From the NCBI RefSeq assembly GCF_035818615.1, contig NZ_JAYKZY010000002.1, forward strand, positions 312,501 to 376,500: DNA of 64,000 nt, written 5' to 3'. Below are positions 52,584 to 60,573 of the stretch, one piece after another. Below the pieces are notes generated by a model. The model saw only the letters and a list, made by a program, of their open reading frames with translations, did not search any database and was not told the DNA's origin. The translations under genes and the position numbers were made by a program. The stretch comes from Sphingobium sp. CR2-8 (GTDB lineage Bacteria; Pseudomonadota; Alphaproteobacteria; Sphingomonadales; Sphingomonadaceae). The first letter of the stretch is position 1, and each line of letters opens with the position of its first letter.

Positions 52584-53861
52584 TTAGCTGTCCCCTATGA
52601 TCTGCCCCGCCAGTTGCATGACCCGCCGGGCGTCGGCGTCCCCGGTCAGGGCGTAGGCCATGTCGCCCGCTTCCCAATAGGCGACGACCTCGCTCTGCCG
52701 CCGCGCGATGCGCGGCGTGGCTTCTGCCGGGGTTTCGGCGCGATCGGCGAAGAAGGACAGATGTTCGCCCTGCGGGGTCACCATCGACATGGCGATGGCC
52801 GGGCTGTCGGCGGTCGGGAAAAGCTGCACATCGGTCACACGCCATCCGGTCGGCAGGGCGGGCAAGGTGATGCCGGTGGATCGTTCGATTTCGGGGGCAT
52901 CGAGCGTGACGCTTTCCACCTGCGACGCCATGGCCTGCCGCAGCAGGCCCGCGCGGCGGGACGCGGCGGCTTCGTCCAGAAAGCTGCTGGCCTGGGCGCT
53001 TTGCGGAAATTCCCCCAGTGCGCCGCGCGCGATCCATCCAGTGGCGATCAGCGCGGCGATGGCGGCGGCCCGGCCCATATGCCGCCAGCTTGTGCCCCGA
53101 TCATTGTCGTTGGCGACCGGCAGGCTGATGTCGCGGCGGCGGCCGACCAGCGTTCCCTTCGTTCCGTCCTTGACCAGGCGGAAGTCGATATGCGGCCAGC
53201 GCTTGCGCCAGCGTCGCGCGACCAGTCGCTCGCCGGGGCGGGCCGCATCGTCCAGCAACACCACGCCGTTTGGCGAGAGACGCGCGAACAGGCTGTCGGC
53301 CGCGCCCCGGACCAGCGGATGGACGCTCCATGGCGGGCCGTCGATGATCAGCAGGTCGATCTGGTCGGGCAGATGGTCGATCGCATACCAGCGGCCCGGC
53401 CAGTCCGCGCTCTCCTGCGTCAGCGGCGCGTGCCGGATGTCGACGTCCAGCGCATGATCCGCGAGCCACTGCCGGGTCGCATCCACGAACCCGCCATGCT
53501 GGTCGAAACTGTGGAGACGACCGTCGCCATGCAATTGCAGCGCGCGCGCGGCGATCAGGGACGACGCGCCGGCACCCAGTTCCACCACATGGGTGGGCCG
53601 CAGTCGCGCGATTTCCCGCACGATATGGCGCAGGAAACCGACATCCGCCTTCCAACTGCCCAGATGCGGCAGCGCATCGTGCGGCAGGCGGAGTTCGTCC
53701 AGCAGCGCCCTCTTGTCCGCCGGTCTCCCGCCCGACAGGCTGGCGAGCAGCCAGGGCCAGCCGATCGCGCCGAAACCGATGCGCCAGGCCAAGTCGGACA
53801 GGCGACGGGGCAGGCCGCTTGGCGTATCATGCGCCTCCGTCAAAGAAAGAAAGCCGGTCAT
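52584..53861 (-). CDS. Methyltransferase fused to anti-sigma-like C-terminal domain
   Basis: A 425-residue protein in two parts. Residues about 60-240 form a class I SAM-dependent methyltransferase (VVELGAGAS at 92-100, DQIDLLIIDGPPWSV at 167-180, GVVLLDDAARPGERLVARRW). After a linker (SLPVANDNDRGTSWRH) comes one hydrophobic helix, about 264-279, and a C-terminal region (residues 330-425: TGWRVTDVQLFPTADSPA, SFFADRAETPAEAT, WEAGDMAYALTGDADARR) that resembles the periplasmic part of sphingomonad anti-sigma factors. No sigma-factor gene or zinc-finger domain is adjacent. I know no family with this join. The frame is continuous, with no sign of a shift. Start at 53861 has no clear ribosome site. 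Confidence 0.7.
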   Translation of the reverse strand: MTGFLSLTEAHDTPSGLPRRLSDLAWRIGFGAIGWPWLLASLSGGRPADKRALLDELRLPHDALPHLGSWKADVGFLRHIVREIARLRPTHVVELGAGASSLIAARALQLHGDGRLHSFDQHGGFVDATRQWLADHALDVDIRHAPLTQESADWPGRWYAIDHLPDQIDLLIIDGPPWSVHPLVRGAADSLFARLSPNGVVLLDDAARPGERLVARRWRKRWPHIDFRLVKDGTKGTLVGRRRDISLPVANDNDRGTSWRHMGRAAAIAALIATGWIARGALGEFPQSAQASSFLDEAAASRRAGLLRQAMASQVESVTLDAPEIERSTGITLPALPTGWRVTDVQLFPTADSPAIAMSMVTPQGEHLSFFADRAETPAEATPRIARRQSEVVAYWEAGDMAYALTGDADARRVMQLAGQIIGDS

Positions 53862-53978
53862 GTCACGGGATGTCACTGGAAAACACGCTCCTCTTATCGT
53901 CGCGGGACTATGCGGCCTTGCCTGTTTCGCGCATATGACAGCGCGGAAAATCGTCAATTAAAGACGCAGGGAATGCCG

Positions 53979-54953
53979 ATGACCCGTATAATTTCCGCGA
54001 CGGTCGAACGCTGGCCGGTCGCGGGCGCCTTCGTCATCAGTCGCGGGGCCAAGACCCATGTCGACGTCGTCGTCTGTACCGTAAGCGATGGCGTGCATGA
54101 AGGGCGCGGCGAAGGCACGGCCATCTATTATGAGGGCGAAAGCGCGCAGGGCTGCGTCGCGGCGCTGCGCGCCTATGCCGGGCCGATGGACCGGGCGGCG
54201 CTGCTGACGCACATGCCGCGCGGCGCGGCGCGCAATGCGCTGGACTGTGCGCTGTGGGATCTGGAGGCGAAGCAGGCCGGGGTGCCGGTCTGGCAACTGG
54301 CCGGACTGAGCGCGCCGGAGCCTTTGCCGAGCGCCTTCACCATCAGCCTGGGCGACCCCGCCCGGATGGAGGCGGATGCGCGTGTCGCCGCAGGCTGGGG
54401 ATTCACGCTGCTGAAGTGCAAGCTGACCGGCGAGGGCGACCGGGCGCGGATCGCGGCGGTGCGGGCGGGTGCGCCCGACGCGCGGCTGATCGTGGACGCC
54501 AATGAAAGCTGGCACGATCGGGATATCGCCGCCGAAGCGGTTGCGCTCGCCGCGCTGGGTGTCGAGATGGTCGAACAGCCCATGGTCCATGGGCAGGAAG
54601 ACAGGTTGATTGGCGTGGACGCGCCGCTGCCGCTCTGCGCCGACGAAAGCTGCCATACCCGCGTCGATCTCGATCGGCTGGGCGCTTTCGACGCGGTCAA
54701 TATCAAGCTGGACAAGGCCGGTGGCCTGACCGAAGCCCTGGCGCTGAAACATGAGGCGCAGGCCCGGGGATTCCGCATCATGGTCGGCTGCATGCTGGGC
54801 ACGTCGCTGGGCATCGCGCCCGCCGCGCTGGTGGCGCAGGGCGCGGACTGGATCGACCTGGACGGCGCGCTGCTGCTGGCGGAAGATCGGGACGGCGGAT
54901 GGCCGTTGCGCGGCGGGCTGCTGCAACCCGGCACGCTTTGGGGCGGGGGCTGA
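53979..54953 (+). CDS. dgcA: N-acetyl-D-glutamate racemase/dipeptide epimerase
   Basis: A 324-residue enolase-superfamily enzyme of the MLE subgroup, related to DgcA and L-Ala-D/L-Glu epimerases used for cell-wall peptide recycling. Catalytic elements: KxK in TLLKCKLTGEGD, metal ligands in IVDANES, MVEQPMV and LCADESCH, and the second Lys in VNIKLDKAGGL. The start is the second ATG (53979), six bases after AGGGA; the first, at 53973, is too near. Substrate is assigned by family resemblance only. Divergent from the methyltransferase gene. Confidence 0.88.
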   Translation: MTRIISATVERWPVAGAFVISRGAKTHVDVVVCTVSDGVHEGRGEGTAIYYEGESAQGCVAALRAYAGPMDRAALLTHMPRGAARNALDCALWDLEAKQAGVPVWQLAGLSAPEPLPSAFTISLGDPARMEADARVAAGWGFTLLKCKLTGEGDRARIAAVRAGAPDARLIVDANESWHDRDIAAEAVALAALGVEMVEQPMVHGQEDRLIGVDAPLPLCADESCHTRVDLDRLGAFDAVNIKLDKAGGLTEALALKHEAQARGFRIMVGCMLGTSLGIAPAALVAQGADWIDLDGALLLAEDRDGGWPLRGGLLQPGTLWGGG

Positions 54954-54975
54954 CGGCCCGCCCTAGCGCCCTGGA

Positions 54976-55371
54976 TCAATAGCCCAGCGTCAGGCCGACC
55001 GCATAATATTTGGGACCGACATTGGCCTTCGCCCGCAGCTTCGGGAAAACTGGCAGAGCCAGCGTCGCATAAGGGCGCGTATTGTCGCCGCTCACGCGCA
55101 CGCCCGCGCCGATCGTGGCGAACAGGGGAATGCTATAGGCCGCCTCGACCCGGCCATAGAGCTTGGTGTCGCCATTGCCGACATAGACGCCCGCGCCCGG
55201 CGTCAGGCTGAATCCGGCAAAGCCCAAAGCATAGCCAGCGCCGATCTCCGTCCCCCAATGGCCGTCGGCGCGACCATAATTGACCTCCGCCCCCAATCCC
55301 TCGGCATGGGCGGTGGCGGGCAGGGCCATGGCGAGCATGGCGGCGGTGGCGGCAAGGGCAATGATCTTCAT
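54976..55371 (-). CDS. Small outer-membrane beta-barrel protein
   Basis: A 131-residue protein: signal peptide (about 1-23, ends ATAHA), then alternating hydrophobic strands typical of an eight-strand barrel (TEIGAGYALGFAGFSLTPGAGVYVG, KLYGRVEAAYSIPLFATIGAGVRV, VGPKYYAVGLTLGY). The C-terminal Tyr fits an outer-membrane strand. I cannot name the family. It converges on dgcA with only 22 bases between. Moderately sure of the barrel reading. Confidence 0.7.
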   Translation of the reverse strand: MKIIALAATAAMLAMALPATAHAEGLGAEVNYGRADGHWGTEIGAGYALGFAGFSLTPGAGVYVGNGDTKLYGRVEAAYSIPLFATIGAGVRVSGDNTRPYATLALPVFPKLRAKANVGPKYYAVGLTLGY

Positions 55372-55468
55372 GCCGCCCGGCTAGGGTGCCGTACCCTTCC
55401 CTGCAAGATGCGAGGGGACGAGGTGAGTCGCTGGCGCGGCGGGGCGAAGCGATGGACGCAGCAGGCCG

Positions 55469-56632
55469 TCAGCCCTTTTCCACCTCATGATGCACGATAT
55501 GCATGTCGGGATAGGGCATGACCGCCCGACCGTCCGGCGCCGCGGTGAAACTGGTCTGGGTGGGATAGGCGAACTCGATCCCCTCGGCATTGAACCGTTT
55601 CCAGATGGCGAGGCCGATGCGGTGGCGCATGTGGAAATAGTCGCGATGGTCGGGATCGGGCACGTCGAAATTCAGCTGATAATCCAGCGAACTCGCGCCG
55701 AACGCGATGATACCCGCATTGACGAAGATCAGCCCTTCTGCCTCGACGATGTCCTTGAGCATGTCGGGGATGGCCTCGGCCTTGGCCTCGTCCGTCTGGT
55801 AGATGATGCCGATGGCGTAGGTGACGCGGCGCTGGATCAGCGTCTGGAGGCTGGTGATCTCCTTTTGCAGCAGGTTCGCGTTGGACACGACCTTGCGTTC
55901 GCCCGACATGGCGCGCAGCCGCGTGCTTTTCAGGCCGATCCGCTCGACGCGCGCGGTTGTCTGGTCGAACTGGATGATCTCGCCCCGACGGAACGGCTTG
56001 TCGAAGATGATCGACAAGGCGGCGAACAGGTCGGAGAAGATGCCCTGCGCCGCCAGGCCGATGGCGATGCCGCCGATACCCAGGCCCGCGACAAGCCCGG
56101 TGACGTTGACCCCCAGATTGTCGAGCACCACGATCGCCGCGATCGCGAACAGCGCGAAGCTGACCAGCACACGGATGAGGCCCATCGCGTTCGCCAGCGT
56201 CTCGCCGCCGCCATCTTCCGCCAGCGTCTTGCGCTCGATGAGGCCCAGGATGATTTCCCGCGCCCAGAGCGCGGCCTGCAACACGGCGGCGATGGTGAAG
56301 AGGAAGGAGACGGTCTTGCCCAGCGCCAGTGGTGCGTCGGCATAGCCCACCACAAGCTGGGCGGCGACCAGCACCATGAAATAATGGCTGGTGCGCGCCG
56401 CTGCCCGGCCCAGCACATTGGTATAGCCCAGCGGATCGCCACGATGCCCCTTGTGCCGCTTGCCCAGGGTACGCAGCGCCGCCAGCGCCAGATAGATGAG
56501 GACGCCTATCCCCACCGCGATCAGGATCTGGAGATAATGAACCTGGAACCAGGCGATGGTCGAATGCCACATTTCGCGCAGGTTGGGCGCGGGCATATTG
56601 ATATCGAGGGGCGTGTCTTTCTTGTCGGCCAT
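55469..56632 (-). CDS. MscS-family mechanosensitive channel
   Basis: A 387-residue channel of the MscS superfamily that opens under membrane tension during osmotic downshift. Several helices lead to the pore region VTGLVAGLGIGGIAIGLAAQGIFSDLFAALSIIFDKPFRRGE, with the Gly/Ala-rich pore helix, and the beta domain FDQTTARVERIGLKSTRLRAMSGERKVVSNANL. The C-terminal alpha/beta domain follows. I start at MADKKDTP (56632). The gene is 28 bases from the topoisomerase gene, in the same direction, and may be co-transcribed with it. Confidence 0.9.
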   Translation of the reverse strand: MADKKDTPLDINMPAPNLREMWHSTIAWFQVHYLQILIAVGIGVLIYLALAALRTLGKRHKGHRGDPLGYTNVLGRAAARTSHYFMVLVAAQLVVGYADAPLALGKTVSFLFTIAAVLQAALWAREIILGLIERKTLAEDGGGETLANAMGLIRVLVSFALFAIAAIVVLDNLGVNVTGLVAGLGIGGIAIGLAAQGIFSDLFAALSIIFDKPFRRGEIIQFDQTTARVERIGLKSTRLRAMSGERKVVSNANLLQKEITSLQTLIQRRVTYAIGIIYQTDEAKAEAIPDMLKDIVEAEGLIFVNAGIIAFGASSLDYQLNFDVPDPDHRDYFHMRHRIGLAIWKRFNAEGIEFAYPTQTSFTAAPDGRAVMPYPDMHIVHHEVEKG

Positions 56633-56660
56633 GCTGTCCTGTCGGGTCGAAAAAGGCGGA

Positions 56661-57668
56661 TCAGGCCGCCGCTGCAAGCGGGGTGCAATCCGCGATCGCA
56701 TCCAGGAATGCAATAAGGCCGCGTTCCCCGCGCGTCAGATAGCGCGTCCTGCGCGGCAAGCGAAGCCCTTCGCGCCATTCGTCCTGCCCATCCTTGCACA
56801 GGGCGAGCAGGGCGGGGTGGATATAGCTTTTGCGGCTGATCGCAGGCGTGTTGCCCAGCGCCAGCGCGACGGGGTCGATCATCTCCTTCAAGGAGACATG
56901 CCCCTGCGCCAGCGTTTCGAACGCGATGGTGGACGCCCCCCAGGTGCAAAAATGCTTGGCGGTGAAGGGCGCGCCCATGGCGTCGGCGATATAGGCGTTG
57001 ACGTCGCTGGACGTAATCGGCCGCGCGTCGCCATCCTCATCCAGATATTGGAACAGATGCTGACCCGGCAGATCCTGCACCTGGCGCACGAAGCGCAGCA
57101 GGCGCGTGTCGGTGATGGTCAGCAACTGCTGCTTGCCCGACTTGGCGCGATAGCGCAGCGTCAGCGACTTGCCGGTCAGGTCGACATGGCGACGGCGCAG
57201 CGTGGTGGCGCCGAAGCTCTTGTTGGTCGTGGCATATTGCTCGTTGCCCACGCGCAGCTTGGCGAGGTCGAGCAAGCGGATGACGGCGGCCAGCGTGCGA
57301 TCCTTCCGCAGGCCGCGCCGCGACAGGTCCGCCTCCAGCCGTTCCCGCAATTTGGGCAGGGCGCGGCCGAATTCGGGGCAGCCGGCATATTTCTCCGCTT
57401 CGCGCGCGGCGCGGAAATCGGGGTGATAGCGATATTGTTTGCGGCCGCGATCGTCATAGCCGATCGCCTGCACATGCCCATAGGGCGACGGGCAATACCA
57501 GCATTGCACATAGGCGGGGGGCAGAGCGATGGCATTCAGCCGGTCGATCTCGTCCCGGTCGACGATGCGCGCGCCGTCCGCATCATAATAGGCCCAGCCA
57601 TGCTTGAGCGCACGTCGCGTGATGCCGGGAATGGAGTCGTCTGCATGGACGATCGGGTTATGGGCCAT
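56661..57668 (-). CDS. DNA topoisomerase IB, catalytic Arg replaced by Cys
   Basis: A 335-residue poxvirus-type topoisomerase IB. By alignment to vaccinia spacing, R139 (KLRVGNEQY), K176 (YRAKSGK), N273 (LGNTPA, in place of His) and the nucleophile Y282 (SRKSYIHP) are present, with 37 residues R139-K176 and 9 residues N273-Y282, as in vaccinia. The third catalytic arginine, in the KDLRTYG motif, is a cysteine here (C241 in AKHFCTWGAS; codon TGC). Thus rapid cleavage may be impaired. AAGGATAAG precedes the ATG. The gene diverges from the DJ-1 gene. Confidence 0.88.
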   Translation of the reverse strand: MAHNPIVHADDSIPGITRRALKHGWAYYDADGARIVDRDEIDRLNAIALPPAYVQCWYCPSPYGHVQAIGYDDRGRKQYRYHPDFRAAREAEKYAGCPEFGRALPKLRERLEADLSRRGLRKDRTLAAVIRLLDLAKLRVGNEQYATTNKSFGATTLRRRHVDLTGKSLTLRYRAKSGKQQLLTITDTRLLRFVRQVQDLPGQHLFQYLDEDGDARPITSSDVNAYIADAMGAPFTAKHFCTWGASTIAFETLAQGHVSLKEMIDPVALALGNTPAISRKSYIHPALLALCKDGQDEWREGLRLPRRTRYLTRGERGLIAFLDAIADCTPLAAAA

Positions 57669-57770
57669 CTTATCCTTCTCATGCCCGAAAACCCGCCGTT
57701 CATCGCTTCGTTCCGCAACTTCCGCCACCGACGCCCGTTAAGCATGCCTGCCCCACATAAGGAGATAGTC

Positions 57771-58325
57771 ATGCCCGCCATCGAGGAAAGCCGCATCCTG
57801 ATCATCGCGACCGACGGTTTCGAACAGTCCGAACTGTTCGATCCGCGTCAGGCGCTGATCGACGCCGGGGCGGAGGTCGTTCTCGCCTCGCCCGATACCA
57901 AGCCCATCCAGGGCATGAAACATGATAAGAAGGGCGACACGATCACGCCCGAAATCACGCTGGAGGCGGTGAAGATCGCCGAATATGACGGGCTGATCCT
58001 GCCGGGCGGCGTCGCCAATCCTGACACGCTGCGCATGAACGATCAGGCGATCGCGATCATCCGCGACTTCGCCCAGTCCGGCAAGCCCGTCGCGGCGATC
58101 TGCCACGGCCCTTGGCTGCTGATCGAGGCGGGGGTGGTGTCCGGCCGTACGATGACGTCCTGGCCATCGCTGCGCACCGACTTGGCCAATGCCGGCGCGC
58201 AGGTGGTGGATCAGCAAGTGGCGATAGACGGCAACATCATCACCAGCCGGAATCCGGACGATATCCCCGCCTTCGTCGAGGCGTTCAGGAAAGCGGTGAC
58301 CGAAGCCCAGCCGGTCGAAGCCTGA
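57771..58325 (+). CDS. DJ-1/PfpI family protein (protein deglycase-like)
   Basis: A 184-residue DJ-1/PfpI protein, like YhbO/Hsp31-type stress proteins, which are reported as glyoxalases or protein deglycases. The nucleophile is C111 in AAICHGPWLL and the assisting acid is E18 in DGFEQSELFD. The 184-residue size suits the PfpI group. AAGGAG precedes the ATG closely. Its 3' end overlaps the convergent membrane-protein gene by 41 bases. Activity is inferred from the family and is debated. Confidence 0.9.
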   Translation: MPAIEESRILIIATDGFEQSELFDPRQALIDAGAEVVLASPDTKPIQGMKHDKKGDTITPEITLEAVKIAEYDGLILPGGVANPDTLRMNDQAIAIIRDFAQSGKPVAAICHGPWLLIEAGVVSGRTMTSWPSLRTDLANAGAQVVDQQVAIDGNIITSRNPDDIPAFVEAFRKAVTEAQPVEA

Positions 58326-58992
58326 CCGGCGCGGTGTCGCGTCGCCATGGCATGACCTGACGACGCAGCACCGACAGATGCGCCAGCGCCCACGCCGTGC
58401 AGACCAGGAAGGTCGGCACGGCGAAGGGCATCGAGTGGGGAAAGAGCCACGGGGCGACGATCGCCGCGAGGCTGCCGCCCAATGCCCATGCCAGCGCGCG
58501 CGGCTCCCCATCCGGCCCCCGCAGCCAGACCATGCAGCCCGCCACGCCGATCAGGAAGCACAGGATAAGCCGGACGACCACCTGATCCGCCAGGCCGGTT
58601 GCAATGATCAACAGCCCCAACACGCAAGCCGCCCAGGCCAGGCCGCGACGGCCAAGCAGCAGGGTGGCAAGCGGGTAAGCCAGCAATTCGCAGGCCAGCG
58701 CCGCCAGCAGGATCGCCAGCGCTCTCTTCTCGTCCCCGGCCAGCATGGCGACGGCTGCAACGGCGATCCAGCCGATCAGGCGGGACGGAGCCATCATGAT
58801 ATGGCTGACCCACTCTCCCACGCCGGGGCGCAGGGTGAAGCGCCGATCCGCCAGCCTCAGATGAAATCCGCCGACCAGCAGCAGGGCGTCGATCCCCCAC
58901 GGCAGCAGGCCCGGCGCGACCAGTGGGCAGGCGAGCAGCAGGCCCAGCAAGAGGCCGTGGATAACGCCGAACGCGCCCAATTTCCCCGTCAT
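58285..58992 (-). CDS. Integral membrane protein, unknown
   Basis: A 235-residue protein with about six hydrophobic helices (for example VIHGLLLGLLLACPLVAPG, WIAVAAVAMLAG, ALACELLAYPLATLLLG, AACVLGLLIIATGL). I do not recognise it. It overlaps the O-glycosylation ligase gene upstream by 4 bases (ATGA) and belongs to that operon, so a role in exopolysaccharide or glycan export is possible. The last 13 codons lie opposite the end of the DJ-1 gene. The C-terminus (RRDTAPVRLRPAGLRSPLS) is basic. Confidence 0.7.
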   Translation of the reverse strand: MTGKLGAFGVIHGLLLGLLLACPLVAPGLLPWGIDALLLVGGFHLRLADRRFTLRPGVGEWVSHIMMAPSRLIGWIAVAAVAMLAGDEKRALAILLAALACELLAYPLATLLLGRRGLAWAACVLGLLIIATGLADQVVVRLILCFLIGVAGCMVWLRGPDGEPRALAWALGGSLAAIVAPWLFPHSMPFAVPTFLVCTAWALAHLSVLRRQVMPWRRDTAPVRLRPAGLRSPLS

Positions 58993-60353
58993 GCCGGAAC
59001 GCCCTGACGCCGGATGAGGGCGGCGGCCAGCTCGCGCTTCGCGGTATCCTTGCGCAGGCGGCTGATATAGGTGTCCAGCCCGATCTGAAGCGCCAGCATC
59101 ATGAAGATGAAGGGTTGATAGGCGATCCCCACGAACAGCGATCCGATCATGTAGATGACATGGCCCTGTTGCAGCGCCACGGCGAAGGGCGCGATCCAGC
59201 CTTCGTCCGGTCCGTCTCTATGGCGATAGAGGCGGCGTATTCTTTCGGTGCGGATGAAGCAGATGCCGTGGATCAGTGCCCAGATGAAGAAGCCGAAATA
59301 ACCCTGCTCGCCCAGCATCTCGAAATAGGCGCTGTGATAGGCGCGGCCCCGGTCGGTGACGACGCGCCGCTCGATGCGGCTGCCGCCGCTGTCGCTGACG
59401 GTGCTTTGGGCGACATAGGTGAAGCTGTTCTGAAGATAATTGTCGAAGCCGCCGCCGCCCGGGTGGGATTTCACATAATCGAGCGTCCACATCCACACCG
59501 CGACGCGGGTCGACGCGCTTTCGTCGCCCTGATGATTCTCGATCGTCTCCATCCGCTGGGTGAAGCTGGCGGGCAGGAAGGGAATGGCGGCCAGCGCCGC
59601 GACCGCCAGCAACGGCCCATAGACGAATTTCCGTTTCGACCGCATCAGCATCATGCCTGCCAGGATGACGATGCAGACCAGGCCCGTGCGCGCTTCGGTG
59701 CCGATCGGCATCAGCATGCAGGCCAGGCACAGTGCGTAGCAGAAGCCCTTTACCTTCCAGTCGGGCGGGAAGATGGTGCCATGTCTGGACAGCCACAGGA
59801 TCAGCGGCATCAACGATATGGCGACGCAACTGATGATGCTGCCTTCATACAGGCCGCTGTTATTTTCGACCATCAGGTTGAGCACGCCATAGCCGCCGCC
59901 CGACAGCGCCGTCTTCATGCCGCCATTGATGATGATGGTGCTGGCGCACAGGATCATGAAGACGGTGAGCGCCTCGATTCGCAGCCGCGTGCGCAGGACG
60001 AGCGGCAGGAAGATGCCCGCGATGATCGCCTTCCACACCCAGTTCCATTTGGTGAGCGCCTCGACCGGGAAGTCGGCGGTCAAGGTAGTGTAGCCGCACC
60101 AGGCGACAAGGACGAGCATCAGTCCCTGTCGTACCGAGAACCGGCAGTCTTTCTTGTCGTCCAAGACAAGCCATGCCCCCACCATGGCGGCGAAGGCCAT
60201 GGCGGAAATGGGAATGGTGTTGAGCAGGAAATAGGACAGACGCTGGGGCGAGACGATGTCGATATAGGCATAGACCGCGACCAGCAGAAACGGACGGCGC
60301 AGACCCATGAGGCCGAAGAGGCCCAGAAAAGCGATGAAGAACAGGTCACGCAT
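58989..60353 (-). CDS. Exosortase-A-associated O-antigen-ligase-like protein
   Basis: A 454-residue multi-span membrane protein of the O-antigen ligase/Wzy class, matching the family of putative O-glycosylation ligases linked to exosortase A. It has about ten helices and a large periplasmic loop with MGTEARTG..., ESASTRVAVWMWTLDYVKSHP (the RxxxW/ligase pattern) and a Gly-rich GGGGFDNYLQNS. It begins MRDLFFIAFLGLFGLMGLRRPFL, typical for that group. Its start overlaps a small 45-residue gene by 8 bases. Role: transfers or polymerises a glycan chain in the periplasm. Confidence 0.85.
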   Translation of the reverse strand: MRDLFFIAFLGLFGLMGLRRPFLLVAVYAYIDIVSPQRLSYFLLNTIPISAMAFAAMVGAWLVLDDKKDCRFSVRQGLMLVLVAWCGYTTLTADFPVEALTKWNWVWKAIIAGIFLPLVLRTRLRIEALTVFMILCASTIIINGGMKTALSGGGYGVLNLMVENNSGLYEGSIISCVAISLMPLILWLSRHGTIFPPDWKVKGFCYALCLACMLMPIGTEARTGLVCIVILAGMMLMRSKRKFVYGPLLAVAALAAIPFLPASFTQRMETIENHQGDESASTRVAVWMWTLDYVKSHPGGGGFDNYLQNSFTYVAQSTVSDSGGSRIERRVVTDRGRAYHSAYFEMLGEQGYFGFFIWALIHGICFIRTERIRRLYRHRDGPDEGWIAPFAVALQQGHVIYMIGSLFVGIAYQPFIFMMLALQIGLDTYISRLRKDTAKRELAAALIRRQGVPA

Positions 60354-60483
60354 CGGACTGCGGCTCCGAGCCTGAAGGACGCTGTGGGGGCGGATCGCGG
60401 TCCAGATCGGGGCGCGACAACAGCCGCCAGGCGGCGAGCAGGATCACGCCATGGCTGATGAGCAGGGAGAGGGCGTCGATCAT
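60346..60483 (-). CDS. Small membrane protein in exosortase-type operon
   Basis: A 45-residue protein starting MIDALSLLISHGVILLAAWR, a single membrane helix, then LLSRPDLDRDPPPQRPSGSE and SDA, a polar tail. Its stop lies within the O-glycosylation ligase start (8-base overlap), which supports translation coupling. Ribosome site is weak. Short proteins of this type precede such ligases in sphingomonads, in my recollection. Too short for most gene callers. Function unknown. Confidence 0.5.
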   Translation of the reverse strand: MIDALSLLISHGVILLAAWRLLSRPDLDRDPPPQRPSGSEPQSDA

Positions 60484-60573
60484 AGGCGTTGCATGATTCC
60501 GTTCGGCACTTGCCTCCACTAGCGAGACAGAGTTGACGGGCCGTTAAACCTTTTTCGGCAGACAGGTCGGGCT

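Noticed and set aside
26640..57714. EcfG-like promoters (GGAAC-N16/17-GGTT) before the RcnB-like gene 1 (26647-26672) and topoisomerase IB (57690-57714)
   Set aside because: The -10 would need CGTT; both have GGTT. Positions suit short leaders, but one mismatch in a four-base box leaves the evidence too weak.
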